Below are positions 34,889 through 46,600 of a stretch of 56,837 nt of DNA, piece by piece. Under the pieces are notes generated by a model that ran no database searches, had not been told where the DNA came from, and saw only the letters and a program-made list of their open reading frames with translations. The stretch's first letter is position 1, and every line of letters starts with the position of its first letter. Where the stretch lies: assembly GCA_002840355.1 (NCBI GenBank), contig PHAL01000011.1:1-56837 (forward strand). The letters run 5' to 3'. The translations under genes and the position numbers were made by a program. The DNA comes from Elusimicrobia bacterium HGW-Elusimicrobia-3. Lineage in GTDB: Bacteria; Elusimicrobiota; Elusimicrobia; Elusimicrobiales; UBA9959.

Positions 34889-36337
34889 ATGCGTTATCTA
34901 TTTTCATTGATACTGCTGGCCGCCCTTTGTCCCGGCCTGCGCGCCGCCTACATCGATTCGGTGCGCGGCAACGTGGACCTGAAGAAGGCCGGCGCCGCCG
35001 ACTGGAGCCGGCTGGCCGACGGGGAGAAGACCCGCCTGGCGGCCGGCGACGAGCTGCGCACCGCCCGCGCCTCCACCGCCGACATCTATATGGACGACGG
35101 CTCGCGCGTGAAGCTGGCGCCGCTGTCGGCCTTCAAGATGACCGCCGAGAACAAGGATTCGGTCTCGCTCGGCCTGTATTTCGGCCGGGTGCGCTCGTGG
35201 GTCAAGAAGTTCTCCAAGAAGTTCGAGGTCCGCACCCCGTCGGCCGTCTGCGCCGTGCGCGGCACCGACTTCATGGTCTCGGCCGACGCCGACGGCAACA
35301 GCCGCGTGGAGGTTTACGAGGGCAGCGTGCTGGCCGGCGACAGCCGCGGCAACTCCGCGCTGGTGCGCGAGGGCCAGTTCTCCGACATTCCCAACGGCGG
35401 CAGCATGCGCGAGCCGGGGGACAACCCCAACGAGCCCAGCGACATGAATTCCGCCGTCGGCGACCCCCGCCAGATAGCCCGCGCCGAGATCTACTCCGAG
35501 ATCTCCCGCGAGGACGTGATGAGCCGCGCGCAGGAGGAGATGCAGTCGGCCGAGTACCAGATGCGCAAGACCGCCATAGACGCCTTCGGCAACCGGGTGC
35601 GCATGGAGGAATACACCATCCGCCCCGCCGACAACCAGTTCAAGTACGTCGTGCTCAACACCCGCGGCGACCGCTTCGATTTCGGCAAGATCCTCTTCAC
35701 CTTCAACGCCGCGCTGCCCGCGGACCTCTCGCAGGCCACGGCCAACATGATCACTTCGCCGGGCGCCTCGGCCCCGGCCTGGCAGCTGACCGAGATGAAC
35801 AGCGTGATGAGCAACACCCTCGACAAGGTCACCGAGGACGCGGCCGGCGGCAGCATGGTCTATAACGGCAGCCTGACCAGCCCGGCCTACAACCTGGTCT
35901 TCAATAATTACTCCTTCTACGCGGCCGGGCCCGCGCAGGCCGACGAGAACGGCGGCCTGGGCCGCTGGCTCTGGACCCGCAATAACTACAATGTGGCCAC
36001 CAACCAGCACGCCAGCATCACCTACCTGGGCGGCAGCGCCCCCGCTACCGAGTCCTCCAGCCCGTCCGGGACCGACGTCTTCCACACCTTCGCCAAGAAC
36101 ACCTATTCCGATTCCACCTGGATCGCGGCGGAGGATTTCGTGCTCTTCGACGACGGCGACATCCTGTCGGCCGGAGATTTCTCCAGCGGCCTGGGCGGGG
36201 GGGAGACCGTGGACCAGGTCACCGACCGGCTCAATTTCGAGCGCGTCTACACCAGCTCGCTGTTCGGCGGGCGCAAGATAGACGTGATGTACTCGGCCAA
36301 GCTGCTCAAGGACGCCGGCCTGCTGCGGTTCGAATAA
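34889..36337 (+). CDS. Secreted FecR-domain protein (cassette B)
   Basis: A 482-residue exported protein. The start is set at ATG 34889 (CAGGAG upstream) because MRYLFSLILLAALCPGLRA is a clear signal peptide; ATG 34823 lies one base after the promoter's expected transcription start. The FecR domain spans about 20-150 with KFEVRTPSAVCAVRGTDF, closely like the protein at 203. The C-terminal 330 residues are an unrecognised region shared with that paralogue (AFGNRVRMEE, then FVLFDDGDILSAGDFSSGL). No membrane helix or partner sigma factor is present. It leads cassette B: FecR, barrel, giant exoprotein, PorV-like protein. Confidence 0.8.
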   Translation: MRYLFSLILLAALCPGLRAAYIDSVRGNVDLKKAGAADWSRLADGEKTRLAAGDELRTARASTADIYMDDGSRVKLAPLSAFKMTAENKDSVSLGLYFGRVRSWVKKFSKKFEVRTPSAVCAVRGTDFMVSADADGNSRVEVYEGSVLAGDSRGNSALVREGQFSDIPNGGSMREPGDNPNEPSDMNSAVGDPRQIARAEIYSEISREDVMSRAQEEMQSAEYQMRKTAIDAFGNRVRMEEYTIRPADNQFKYVVLNTRGDRFDFGKILFTFNAALPADLSQATANMITSPGASAPAWQLTEMNSVMSNTLDKVTEDAAGGSMVYNGSLTSPAYNLVFNNYSFYAAGPAQADENGGLGRWLWTRNNYNVATNQHASITYLGGSAPATESSSPSGTDVFHTFAKNTYSDSTWIAAEDFVLFDDGDILSAGDFSSGLGGGETVDQVTDRLNFERVYTSSLFGGRKIDVMYSAKLLKDAGLLRFE

Positions 36338-36372
36338 GCCGGGCCGCTTTATAAGGATATAACCGTAAACTT

Positions 36373-37590
36373 ATGATAAAGAACCTTAAATTCGCCGCCG
36401 CGCTGCTCGCCTGCTGCCTGCCGCCCCTGCAAGCCGAAATGAATATCACCCCTGTGGCCAGCGTCAACTTGCTGGGCGGCAAGTATTTCCTGGATTCCGA
36501 CGCGGCTTCCTTCCAGGGCCGCGTGGACGCCTTCGTCTCGCCGGCCATCAACCTGGCCGAGGGCCGCGACCTGATCCCGGTCTACTCCGGCAACTACTCC
36601 GGCACGCAGGACATACAGGAGCTGGCCGGCGGCGGCGTGCTTACCCGCAAGCGCCAGACGCATACCTTCTCGCTGAAGTACGTGCACACTAGCGAATTCA
36701 ACAAGTACAAGCCCCGCCTCTCCTACTCGCTGGCCCGCATCAAGGAGACCAACGACGAGGACTGGGGCGACGGCCTGTTCGACTACAATACCGTGTCCGC
36801 CGGCTTCGAGGCCGAACAGGAGCGCCCGCACGGTACCTTTACCGAGTCCTACGACTTCTACAGCGTGGCCTATCCCAACTACAGCACGCTGCTCTCGGAC
36901 TCGCAGTCCGTCTTCAACGACACCACCACCTTCAACGAGCTGTCCACCAACGCCGGCGAGAACCCGATGGACAACATGAGCCACCGGCTGGCCTTCGGCT
37001 ACGCCTGGTTCCCCGAGCCGCTCAACATGAAGGCCGGCTACGACATCACCTACCGCACCTACGGCGACCAGGCCGTGACGGCCAGGCCCGCCACTGGGCA
37101 GTCGCCGTTCAAGAGCGACACGCGCGCCGACATAGCGCAGAACTTCAGCCTGAAGGCGGCCCGCGTGGTAAAGCCGCTGTACCTCAGCGTCGGGGCCCGG
37201 GCCGGCTGGCTGAGCTCCAACCAGGGCTCCTACGATTCCGCCCGCAGCAAGTACATGGACGACTACTACAGCTATGTCGACGTGCAGGTGAGCCCGTCGA
37301 TGACGCTGGCGCTCAAGAACGGGGTGCAGTTCGGCTTCAGCCTGGACTGGCGCCGCGTGTTCTACCTCGGCCGCCTCAAGCAGGACTCCGCCGGCAATTA
37401 CGGCTCGGACGAGATAGACCAGACCTACTGGCTCACCTCCATCTCGGCCCGCTACCCGCTTTTCAACAGGTTCTTCGCGCGCGCGGCGTACAACTACCAG
37501 GTGTCCAGCTCCAACATGCGCTACGAGGATAATTACAGGTACAACTACAGGGCCAGCACCTACCTGATGGGCCTGGAGTGGGAGTTTTAA
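36373..37590 (+). CDS. Outer-membrane beta-barrel protein (cassette B)
   Basis: A 405-residue protein with a signal peptide (LLACCLPPLQA) and barrel-like strands ending in LEWEF. It resembles the barrel at 2754: PNYSTLLSDSQS against PNYTDLLSEFQS, a WGDGLFDYNTVSAGFE against WETGLYNMNSVGGQL, and the C-terminal SSNMRYEDNYRYNY region. No plug or TonB box is seen. It lies 35 nt after the FecR gene and 62 nt before the giant exoprotein gene. It may help bring or hold surface proteins at the outer membrane; the evidence is only context. Confidence 0.7.
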   Translation: MIKNLKFAAALLACCLPPLQAEMNITPVASVNLLGGKYFLDSDAASFQGRVDAFVSPAINLAEGRDLIPVYSGNYSGTQDIQELAGGGVLTRKRQTHTFSLKYVHTSEFNKYKPRLSYSLARIKETNDEDWGDGLFDYNTVSAGFEAEQERPHGTFTESYDFYSVAYPNYSTLLSDSQSVFNDTTTFNELSTNAGENPMDNMSHRLAFGYAWFPEPLNMKAGYDITYRTYGDQAVTARPATGQSPFKSDTRADIAQNFSLKAARVVKPLYLSVGARAGWLSSNQGSYDSARSKYMDDYYSYVDVQVSPSMTLALKNGVQFGFSLDWRRVFYLGRLKQDSAGNYGSDEIDQTYWLTSISARYPLFNRFFARAAYNYQVSSSNMRYEDNYRYNYRASTYLMGLEWEF

Positions 37591-37652
37591 GCCGCAGCGG
37601 CGGGAAAATATCGCGGTATTTCGTGCAAGTTCGCGGTCGTACGGAGACTATT

Positions 37653-40600
37653 ATGCTCAAGATGAACAAACTTTCCATTTTAGCGGCGGGCCTGCTGGCC
37701 CTGGGATTGCTGCCGGCGGCATTCGCCCAGCAGCTGCCCGGAACGCTGGTAGAGGAAGAGCTGGCTAACGGCTCCACGGTCTACCTGACCCCGGCCTATA
37801 CCTGGCAGAGCGACGACTGGAGCAAGGAGAGCAATATCGCCCGCGACCCCGCCGGGAACATATACATGGCCGGCACTTTCTCGCCCGATTTCGGCGACAG
37901 CCAGCGCCCCTTCATCCGCAAGATCTCCCCCGCGGGCGTTACGCTCTGGACCAGCACCGTGACCAACACTTCAGGTCAGCCCGGTTCTTACGATTACGGC
38001 CGCGGCGTGGCCCTCAGCCCCGACGCCAATTCCGTCTACCTGCTGAGCGTCAGGGACAACTCCGGCAATGTCGAGGTGGTGGTCAACAAGTATTCCGCCG
38101 CCGGCCTGGAGCTTTGGGCCGAAGGCGGCGTGGCTTACACCGGGGGCTGGGGCAACAACGCTTACGATATAGTCGCGGATGACAACTTCGCCTACGTGTC
38201 CGGCACCAGCAACAACGATATAGCTATTTTCAGTTTCCCGGTGGGCGGCGGCGTCCCCCAGGTGACCGCTTTCGACGGCGGCGACTCCTACAACGTGGCC
38301 TACGCCATACACCAGAACCTCACCCACCTGGCCCTGGCCGGCACCATTTACGACGGCCGCGACTATAACGATCCCTCCGACCTGGAGTACGGCAACGAGA
38401 TCTGGGTGGCGCAGTACAAGAAGAGCGATATGACGCAGGTCTGGGCCAGCACCTACACCCCGGCCAACCACCCCGAGTGGGGCTACGACGAAGCCCATGC
38501 CGTGAAGATGGACCTCAACGGCAACGTTTACGCCGCCGGTTTCTACTACAGCTACGACTCCGGCTCCGACATCTGGCTGGGCAAGTTCGACTCCGCCGGC
38601 AACCTGGTCTTCGCCAAGACCAAGAACGGCCTTTCCAACGGCTATGACAAGGCCTTCGGCCTGGCGCGCGACGCCGCCGGCAATATTTACGTTACCGGCA
38701 AGATGGAGGCTTACAGCTTTAACCAGGGAGACAATGTCTGGCTGGGCAAATACTCGCCGGCCGGCGCCCTGCTTTCCGAGGTCACCACGCACCGCAACCA
38801 TGAGAGCGGCTACGACGTGGAGGCGGCCAGCCATGTGGTAATAGTCGGCGGCGCCTTCGACGACAGTTACGGCATACTCGAGGTGGCGCAGGAGCAGTTC
38901 GGCGCGCCGCAGCAGCTGATGGCCGGCCCGGGCTGGACCCCCGGCTCGGTACGGCTCTTCTGGAACTACGAGAATGCCGCCGCCGCCTACAACTACGAGG
39001 TGGAGTACGCCACTTCTCCGTCCTTCTCCCCGGGCGAGGGCCTGGCCGTCATCTCCGGTACGGACGCTGATGTCACAGCCGGGGATTCCAAGGAGCTGGA
39101 CATTAACGGCCTGCCGGTGCGCCTCGACCATACCGTCTGGCCCAATACCCCCGGGCCGCTGTATTATTTCAAGGCCAGGATCAGCGCCGACGGGGGCAAC
39201 ACCTGGGTCCCGCTGACCAACACGGCCAGCGCCGCGCCCAACGCCCCTTACAATTACTGGAACTACAGTTCCCGCGGCCAGGACAGCTTCTGGGTGTTCA
39301 ACAGCGCGATGGCGCCGTCGTCGGCCCTCACCCGCGACGCGGCCGGCAATACCTACATCGCCTACGGCAACAATATGGGCGGCGTGGCCATAGTCAAGAT
39401 GGACCAGTACGGCGCGGCCCAGTGGACCAGCTTCTACAACCACGCCACCATCAACGGCCGCTTCGTGGTCAACCGCATAAAACTCGACACGGTCGGGAAT
39501 ATCTACGCCGTCGGCATGATAGCCGACCAGGCGACGCCCGACCAGCCTGACGCCTGGATAGCCAAGTTCAACCCGCTGGGCGTGAGGATCTGGGACGACG
39601 TGGTGGCCGGGGCGGCGGGAGAGTCCGACAGCTTCTCCGCCGTTGTTTTCGACTCCCTCGGCAAGGTTTACGCCGGCGGCGAGACTACCGCCGTCGCCAA
39701 CGACGGCCTCTCGATGCTGCTCGTTAAGTACGAGCCGGCGCGCATGGCGCCCGCCGATCAGTGGATCTCCTCCTTTACTTATAAAGGTTCCACGCCTTCC
39801 GGTTCGCCCGCCGCCATCTGGGGCCTGGCCGTGGATGGTTCCAACAATATCTACGCAGGCGGCTATTTCTCCATCACCGGCAGCGCCGTAGACCGCGACG
39901 CCGCGATAGTGAAGCTCAATACTTCGCTGGGCGTAGTCGGTACGGCCTCCTACGCCAATGTCTCCAATGTAGGCGTGACCGGCACCGACGCCATCTCCGA
40001 CCTGATCGTGGATAACGGGAATATCTACGCCGCCGGCCAGAAGAACATGGACGTCTCGCTGTCCACCACCAGTTTCTGGGTGGCCAAGATAGACGCCGCT
40101 AACCTGGGCATAACCTGGAGCGACGCCTATAATTCCTCCGACGACCTGGACGCGGCCGCCTACGGCCTGCGCCTGAGCGGCGGCTACCTGTACGCGGCCG
40201 GCTACGAGAACCGCCTGTATTCGACAGAAAACCAGAAGAATATGGTGCTGCGCAAGTACGATCTCGCCGGCGCCGCGCAGTGGACCAAGGCCATAGACGG
40301 CACCTACCAGAACGAGAGCGTGCTCTCGTACGGCCTGGAAGTGGGCTCGGACGGCTACTTCTACCTGGCCGGCGTCTTCAATATCTGGGGGATGGATGGG
40401 GAAGGCAATCCCGGCATAGCAAAAGTGACCGAGCCGCAGAGCGGCCTGATGGCCCAGCCGGGCCATAAGCCCTCCTCGGTACGCCTGTCCTGGGTGGCCG
40501 AGACCGAACTTCCGATGGGCACGGAGTTCTACGTGCACCACGCAACTTTCTCGGCCTTCACGTTCGACGCCGCCGCGGCCCAGTACGTCTTCACTAACGA

Positions 40601-43600
40601 CTACACGCTGTTCAACGGCGATTACCTGGACCGCCTGGTGCCCGGCCTGGAGTCCGGCACCGGCGCGCCGGTGCCCGGCGGCAGCAATATAGACACGCCG
40701 GTGCATTACTTCCGCCTCGGCTACAAGCGCCCCGCGGACGCGGATGTTACCGATCTGGGGGTCTCCACCAACGCGGTGCCCAATACGCCCGGCGCCTGGG
40801 ACCGCAGCGACCGCTATCCCAACGGCAACCTGTACATTATCAATAACGCCCACGGCGGCAGGAACCCGCTGGTGCGGGACGCCGAAGGCAATATCTATAC
40901 CGCCGGCACCTTCAGCCCCTGGGGCCAGGGCTCGGCCTCGGCTTTCGTGCGCAAGTTCACGCGCACCGGCGTGCCGGTCTGGACCCGCTTCTGGTCCGAC
41001 CAGTACGAGCAGTCGCAGCCGGTCATCAACGCGCTGGCGCTCGACGGCCAGGGCAACCTGTACGCGGCCGGCACCGCCGGTTCCGACGGCTACGTCTATT
41101 ACCCGGCCTACGCGCCGGAGTCCGGGACCAAGAAGGACGCGCTGGTGATAAAGTACGGCGTAGCGGACGGCCGCGTGCAGTGGGCCAGGACCTACGACCT
41201 CGAGAACGCCAACGCCAACGACGAGATCAACGCGGTGGCCGTGGGCCCCGCCGCCGTCTACATCGCCGGCAAATTCCAGAGCGCCTCCAACGGCGAGGAC
41301 GGCATCATCGCCGCGCTGGACCCGCAGGACGGCAGCCTCGGGGCTTCGTTCAAGACCGACGCCACTGGCGACGACGTGTTCAACTCGGCGGCTTTCGACG
41401 GGACGAACGTTCTGGCGGGGGGCCGGATCCAGGACGGCTTATGCGCCGACAGCGTAACTCCTAACTATAACGGCGTGGTGGTCTTTTTCGACGCGAACCT
41501 CGCGAATCCCGCCATGCCGATAACGGTAAATCCCGGCTGCGAGGACGAGATCTACGCGGTTAAAGTCGATACCGTCGCCCCGGCCCTCTACGTGGCCGGC
41601 GCGGTGGACGCCGGCAACGCCTCCCAGGACGCTTTCCTCGCCAAGTATGTCGGAGGCGTAATTGCCGCCGGCTGGCCCAAGACCTACAACTCCGCCAACG
41701 ACAACGAGGACGAAGCCTACGGCATCGCACTGGACGGGCTCGGCGGCGTCTACATGAGCGGCGTGGAATCCCGCTACGACATCAACCAGGGCAAGAACGT
41801 GTTCATCCGCAAGTACAACACGGCCGGCGACCTGATCTGGTCGCAGGCGCTCAACAGCTCCGGCAGCAACGACGACAGCGCCGGCGGCATAGAAACCGAC
41901 CCGATAGGCGGCGTGTACGCGGCGGCCGACGCCGGCTCCATGGTGACCGCTGCCTACTACAATACCTACGACACCATCAGCGGGGCGGGCTTCTTCAAGC
42001 ATACGCAGTTCAATATGAACGTGACGAACCCGCGCCTGACCGTGCGCGTCAACAGCGGCCCCAACGCCGGCCTGCAGGGCGTGCGCGTGGCCGTGATGGG
42101 CTTCAGCTCCACCGGCGGCATAGACCCCAACGGCATAGCGATGGAAGTCACGGATTCCTCCGGGGCCTACACCTTCTCGCTGCCCGGCGGCAAGTCCTAC
42201 TTCGTGGCCATTTCCAGCCACAACATGGTGCCCACTATAAAAGAACAGCTGTCCGACCCGGGCGGCAACTTCTTCGTGGACCTCAACGCCGACACCACCC
42301 GGCAGTACTACATCACGCCGCGCGCGGCCGCCGCCGACGCGGTCTACAAGATGACGCTGAACGTCTCCACGTTCACCGGCACCCTGGAGGGCGGCGACTA
42401 CCTGATGGGCGAGGCGTTCATCACGCAGACCGGCGAACGCGTGGGCTACAGCGTGATCAAGGCCGCGGACGCTCTGATCAACCCCATGGAGATCTACAAC
42501 CTGCCGTCCGCCGCCAACGGCGTCTACGGCATGGCCGTAAGCGTGCCCGCCAGGAACAAGGTGCTGCAGCTGTTCATGAACGGGCCTTTCCCGTCCACGA
42601 GCACCTACCTCGCGGACATGTCCCAGGCCTCGCAGCTGGCCGCCTCTTTCGAGGTGGGCGGCTCTACCATGCCGCCCTCCGTGGCCGGCATGGTGCTGGA
42701 CCTCAACTGGTCCCCCATAGCGGGCGCCCGCGTCAGGCTTGAGCGGTGGCAGTGCACCGACGGGGACCCGGACTCCGACCCGAACACCTGCTTCCAGTCC
42801 GGGACCGTATACAGTAAAGAAACGCTCACCGACACCGGCGGCAGTTTCTCGTTCTATAACGTGCCTTACGTCCCGGTCGGCCCCGACAGCAATTACAACC
42901 TCAACGTGGGCAAGGCCGGCTACGAGAGCGGCTACCGCAACTTCCCGCTGCCCGAGGGCACGCCCCTGCCGTACATGGGCGATTCCTACAACTCCACCAC
43001 GTTCAACCTGGCGCTGGCCACGTACACGCTCACCGGCATACTGAAGTATAACGGCGTGCCGCTGCCCAACGCCACCATCATGGTCAACCCCGACTGGATG
43101 AGCTACAACTACTCCAGCCCCAGCGCCACCGACACCTACCGGCAGGGCGAGTGGGGCAACAGCCTCGGCATACGCTCCAACGCCAGCGTACGCACCGGGG
43201 CCGACGGCAGCTTCACCGTGCCCGGCCTGACTGACGGCAACGCCCGCATAGAGGCCGCCTTCGAAGGCGGCTGGCGCTCGCTCAACGAGGGCACCGTTTA
43301 TTCGGAAGAGCTGGACAGCGACGACTTGCGCGTGGTCATCTCCTCGCAGGGCGCGAGGGGGCCCGGCCTGCCTTTCAACAATGCCTGCCGCCCCGGCAGG
43401 ACCTGGGTGGTCAACAGCTCAGGCACCTGCGTGACGGCCGGCAACGTGGCCTTCAACATAGTGCCCGAAGGCGCCAACTCGCTGGGCCGCCTCTACGGCA
43501 GCCTGACCTTCGTGACCACCTACACGGTGACGGCGGCCAACCCGCTGGTCATCTCCACCTCCTCGCCGCTGACGCTGATGGCGCAGGAGAGCTGCCGCGA

Positions 43601-46600
43601 CGACTGCAAGAACCAGCAGATGGGCTTCACCTCGCTGGCCGGCACCTTCAGCTCCAATACCACCAGTTACTCGATAATAGTGTCGAGCGGCGTCACTTAT
43701 TACCCCCGCGTGTTCTCCACCGCCTGGGCAAAGGCCACTTCGTTCGATTCGGAGATAGACCTGTCCTCCACCGACACCTTCCGCATGGATATGTCGGTGG
43801 TGCGGGCCGGCGCCCTGCGCGGCGTGGTCAAGATGCCCGACGGCTCCAACTTCAAGAACCTGGAAGGGCCCGAGGATTCCCCTACCGCCTACTGGGCCGA
43901 GATCGATGTCAAAGGCGTCAATGTGGACGTAAAGGATGGCCGCCGCCTGGACCAGTACGGCGAGTTCGAACTGCCCAACCTCGCCCCCGGCATCTACGAC
44001 GTCTCGGTGCGGCCCGGCGGCCGCGGCTTCGTCTGGGCTCCCGTCAGCCAGCAGGTGACGGTCAGCGCGGGCGTTATGACCGAGCTCAAGCTGCAGCTGG
44101 CCCTCGGCCTGGCCGTGCAGCCGCAGATCTTCGGCCTGCCCGAGATCTCCACCGCCAGCTGGGGCTACACGATAGTCGGCGTAGAGTCCGGTACCGAGAT
44201 GAACCAGAAGAAGATAACGGAATTGTTCTTCTCGGAGCCCGAGTACTCGTTCGACTACAGCACCAGCACCGGCTGGAGCATGATGTACATGCCCTCCGGC
44301 CAGTACGACTTCTACCTGATGCTGGGCGCTACCTACGACCCGGGCGGCGGCGACGAGAACCTCGTCAGCTACCAGCAGTTCGCCAACTTCATCGGCCGCG
44401 TAAGAGGCGTGGCGGTGCAGAAGTCGGACAGCAACCCGCTGGTGGGGACCGCGGCGCAGCCGATCGCCATCAACATACTGGGTTCGCTGGGCCAAGCCGG
44501 CGTAGCCGGCACCGTGAAGGGCGCCAACATCTTCACGGACGCGGACCTGGACAGGTTCTTCGCCAACTTCAACGAGATGTTCCCGCTGATCCCGGCGGTG
44601 ATGCTCTATGACTCGGCCGGCGACCTGAAGGGCTTCTCCAGCGCCATGCCGGACGCCGACGACTTCCCGTACTTCGAAACCGCGCTGGTCACCAAGGACA
44701 AGGAGGGGATGCGCTCGTACCTGGCGTCCAACCCGCTGTCCTACGGCATCTGGGGCCTGCCGCCCGGCCGCTACACCGCGGTGTTCAATAACCCCAACTA
44801 CCCGCCCGTAGCGAAGGAAGTGCTGGATATCACCGCGCCCGGCGCGGATATCACGGCCTTCAACTTCGATAACGAGGAAGTGGTGACGGCCGGCATCTCC
44901 GGCGTGGTGAAGAGCAGCGCCACCGGCGAGGCCCTGGCGGGCGCGCGGGTGTACCTGAAGCACCGCACGGTGGAGAAGTTCACGCTGACGGATTCCTCCG
45001 GCGCGTTCTCCTTCTCCAACCTGCCCACCGGCATCTTCCGCCTGGAGGTCACGCGCAACGGCTACGTGACCGTGGGCCGCAAGACCAGCCTGGCGGCCAA
45101 CGACGCGGAGCAGTTCACGCTCTATATGCTGCCGTCCGAGTCCAAGATCACCGGCCGCGTCTTCATGAGCAAGTTCCCGACGCAGGTCACCAAGGCGGGG
45201 GTGGATATCGTGGTCTACGACGAGACGCTTAACGTCCAGGCCCCCGAGTCCTACCTGCCCAAGACCGAGGTGCAGACCGACGCTTCCGGCAACTTCGAGA
45301 TCACCGGGGTGGTGCCCGGCCATCTCTACAAACTGTCGGCGTTCTCCTCCGGCAAGCTGCCGGAGGTGCTGGAGGTCACGGCGCAGGAGGGCAACACGGT
45401 CCTCAGCGACCTGACGCTCAAGGACACGCCGCCGCAGATCACCATCAAGGTCAAGAAGTCTCCCGACTCGGTCAGCAAGGTGGATGTCATCATCAAGTCG
45501 CCCAAGCAGCTGATCACGGCGCCGTCTTGCAGCTACAACAACGGCCAGACCTACGACGCCGCCGCCGCGGTAACGCTGGCGCTGGTGCCGGGCCCGAACC
45601 GCACCTACCTGGGCCAGTTCACCGTGAGCAGCAGCCAGCAGTATTACACGGTAAAGGTCACGGCGGGTGACGCCGGCAACAAGATGGAGAAGTTCTTCGT
45701 CTACGACCAGGTCAGCAATGCCAAGACCGAGCAGTACATACAGCAGGAGTCGCTGGCCGGCGGCTCCGTGCAGATGGACACGGAGACCGAGGAATATTCC
45801 GGCATAGAGCTGGACCCCGGCGCCCTGTCCTACTCCACGGTCACCGCGGGCGCGGTGGACTACTCCAACCTGGTAGGCGGCTTCTTCAGCGCGCTGCCGT
45901 CGGTACGCACCGTCAAGACGGACAAGGGCAACCTGACTATCAGCGACGCGATACAGGGCCTGATGGCGTCCGAGGTCTATAATATGGACCTCTCCAACGC
46001 CTCGGCCAACAAGCCGTTCACGCTGACGCTCAAGTACGACAAGGAACGGGGCGCGGCCCACAGCCAGCGCCTGCGCATCTACCAGCAGGACGACACCGGC
46101 AACTGGAACGAGGTTCCCGGCAACTACACGGTGGACCCGATGCTGGGCGTGCTCAGCGTTGACGTGGCCAGCCTCACCAACGCCACGGAAGGCACGGGCG
46201 CGTCCTCGACGCCGCTGGGCCGCAAGCGCTTCGGCATGAGCTCCGTGGTCAACGGCCGCTACGTGCCGTCCACCACCGCCTCCACCAGTCAGTCGGGCAA
46301 GTTCGCCGTGTTCACGGCCAACCCGCCCACCGGCACCGCCGCGTACTCCTCGGGCTTCGAGGTGGTCAATATGCCCAACCCGTTCAACCTCAAGAGCAAG
46401 AACGTGGACCTGAGCTCGGATGCCAATGTGGGAGTATCCGGTATTTCCGACCCATACCCGACCAACGGCACGGTGATCAAGTACAACCTGCCGGCGGGCA
46501 AGTCGGGCAGCCTGAAGTTCGTGATCTACAACCTGGCCGGCGAGAAGGTGCGCACCTTGGACGAGGGGCACCGCGACGGGAACCAGATCCTGTACTCCGA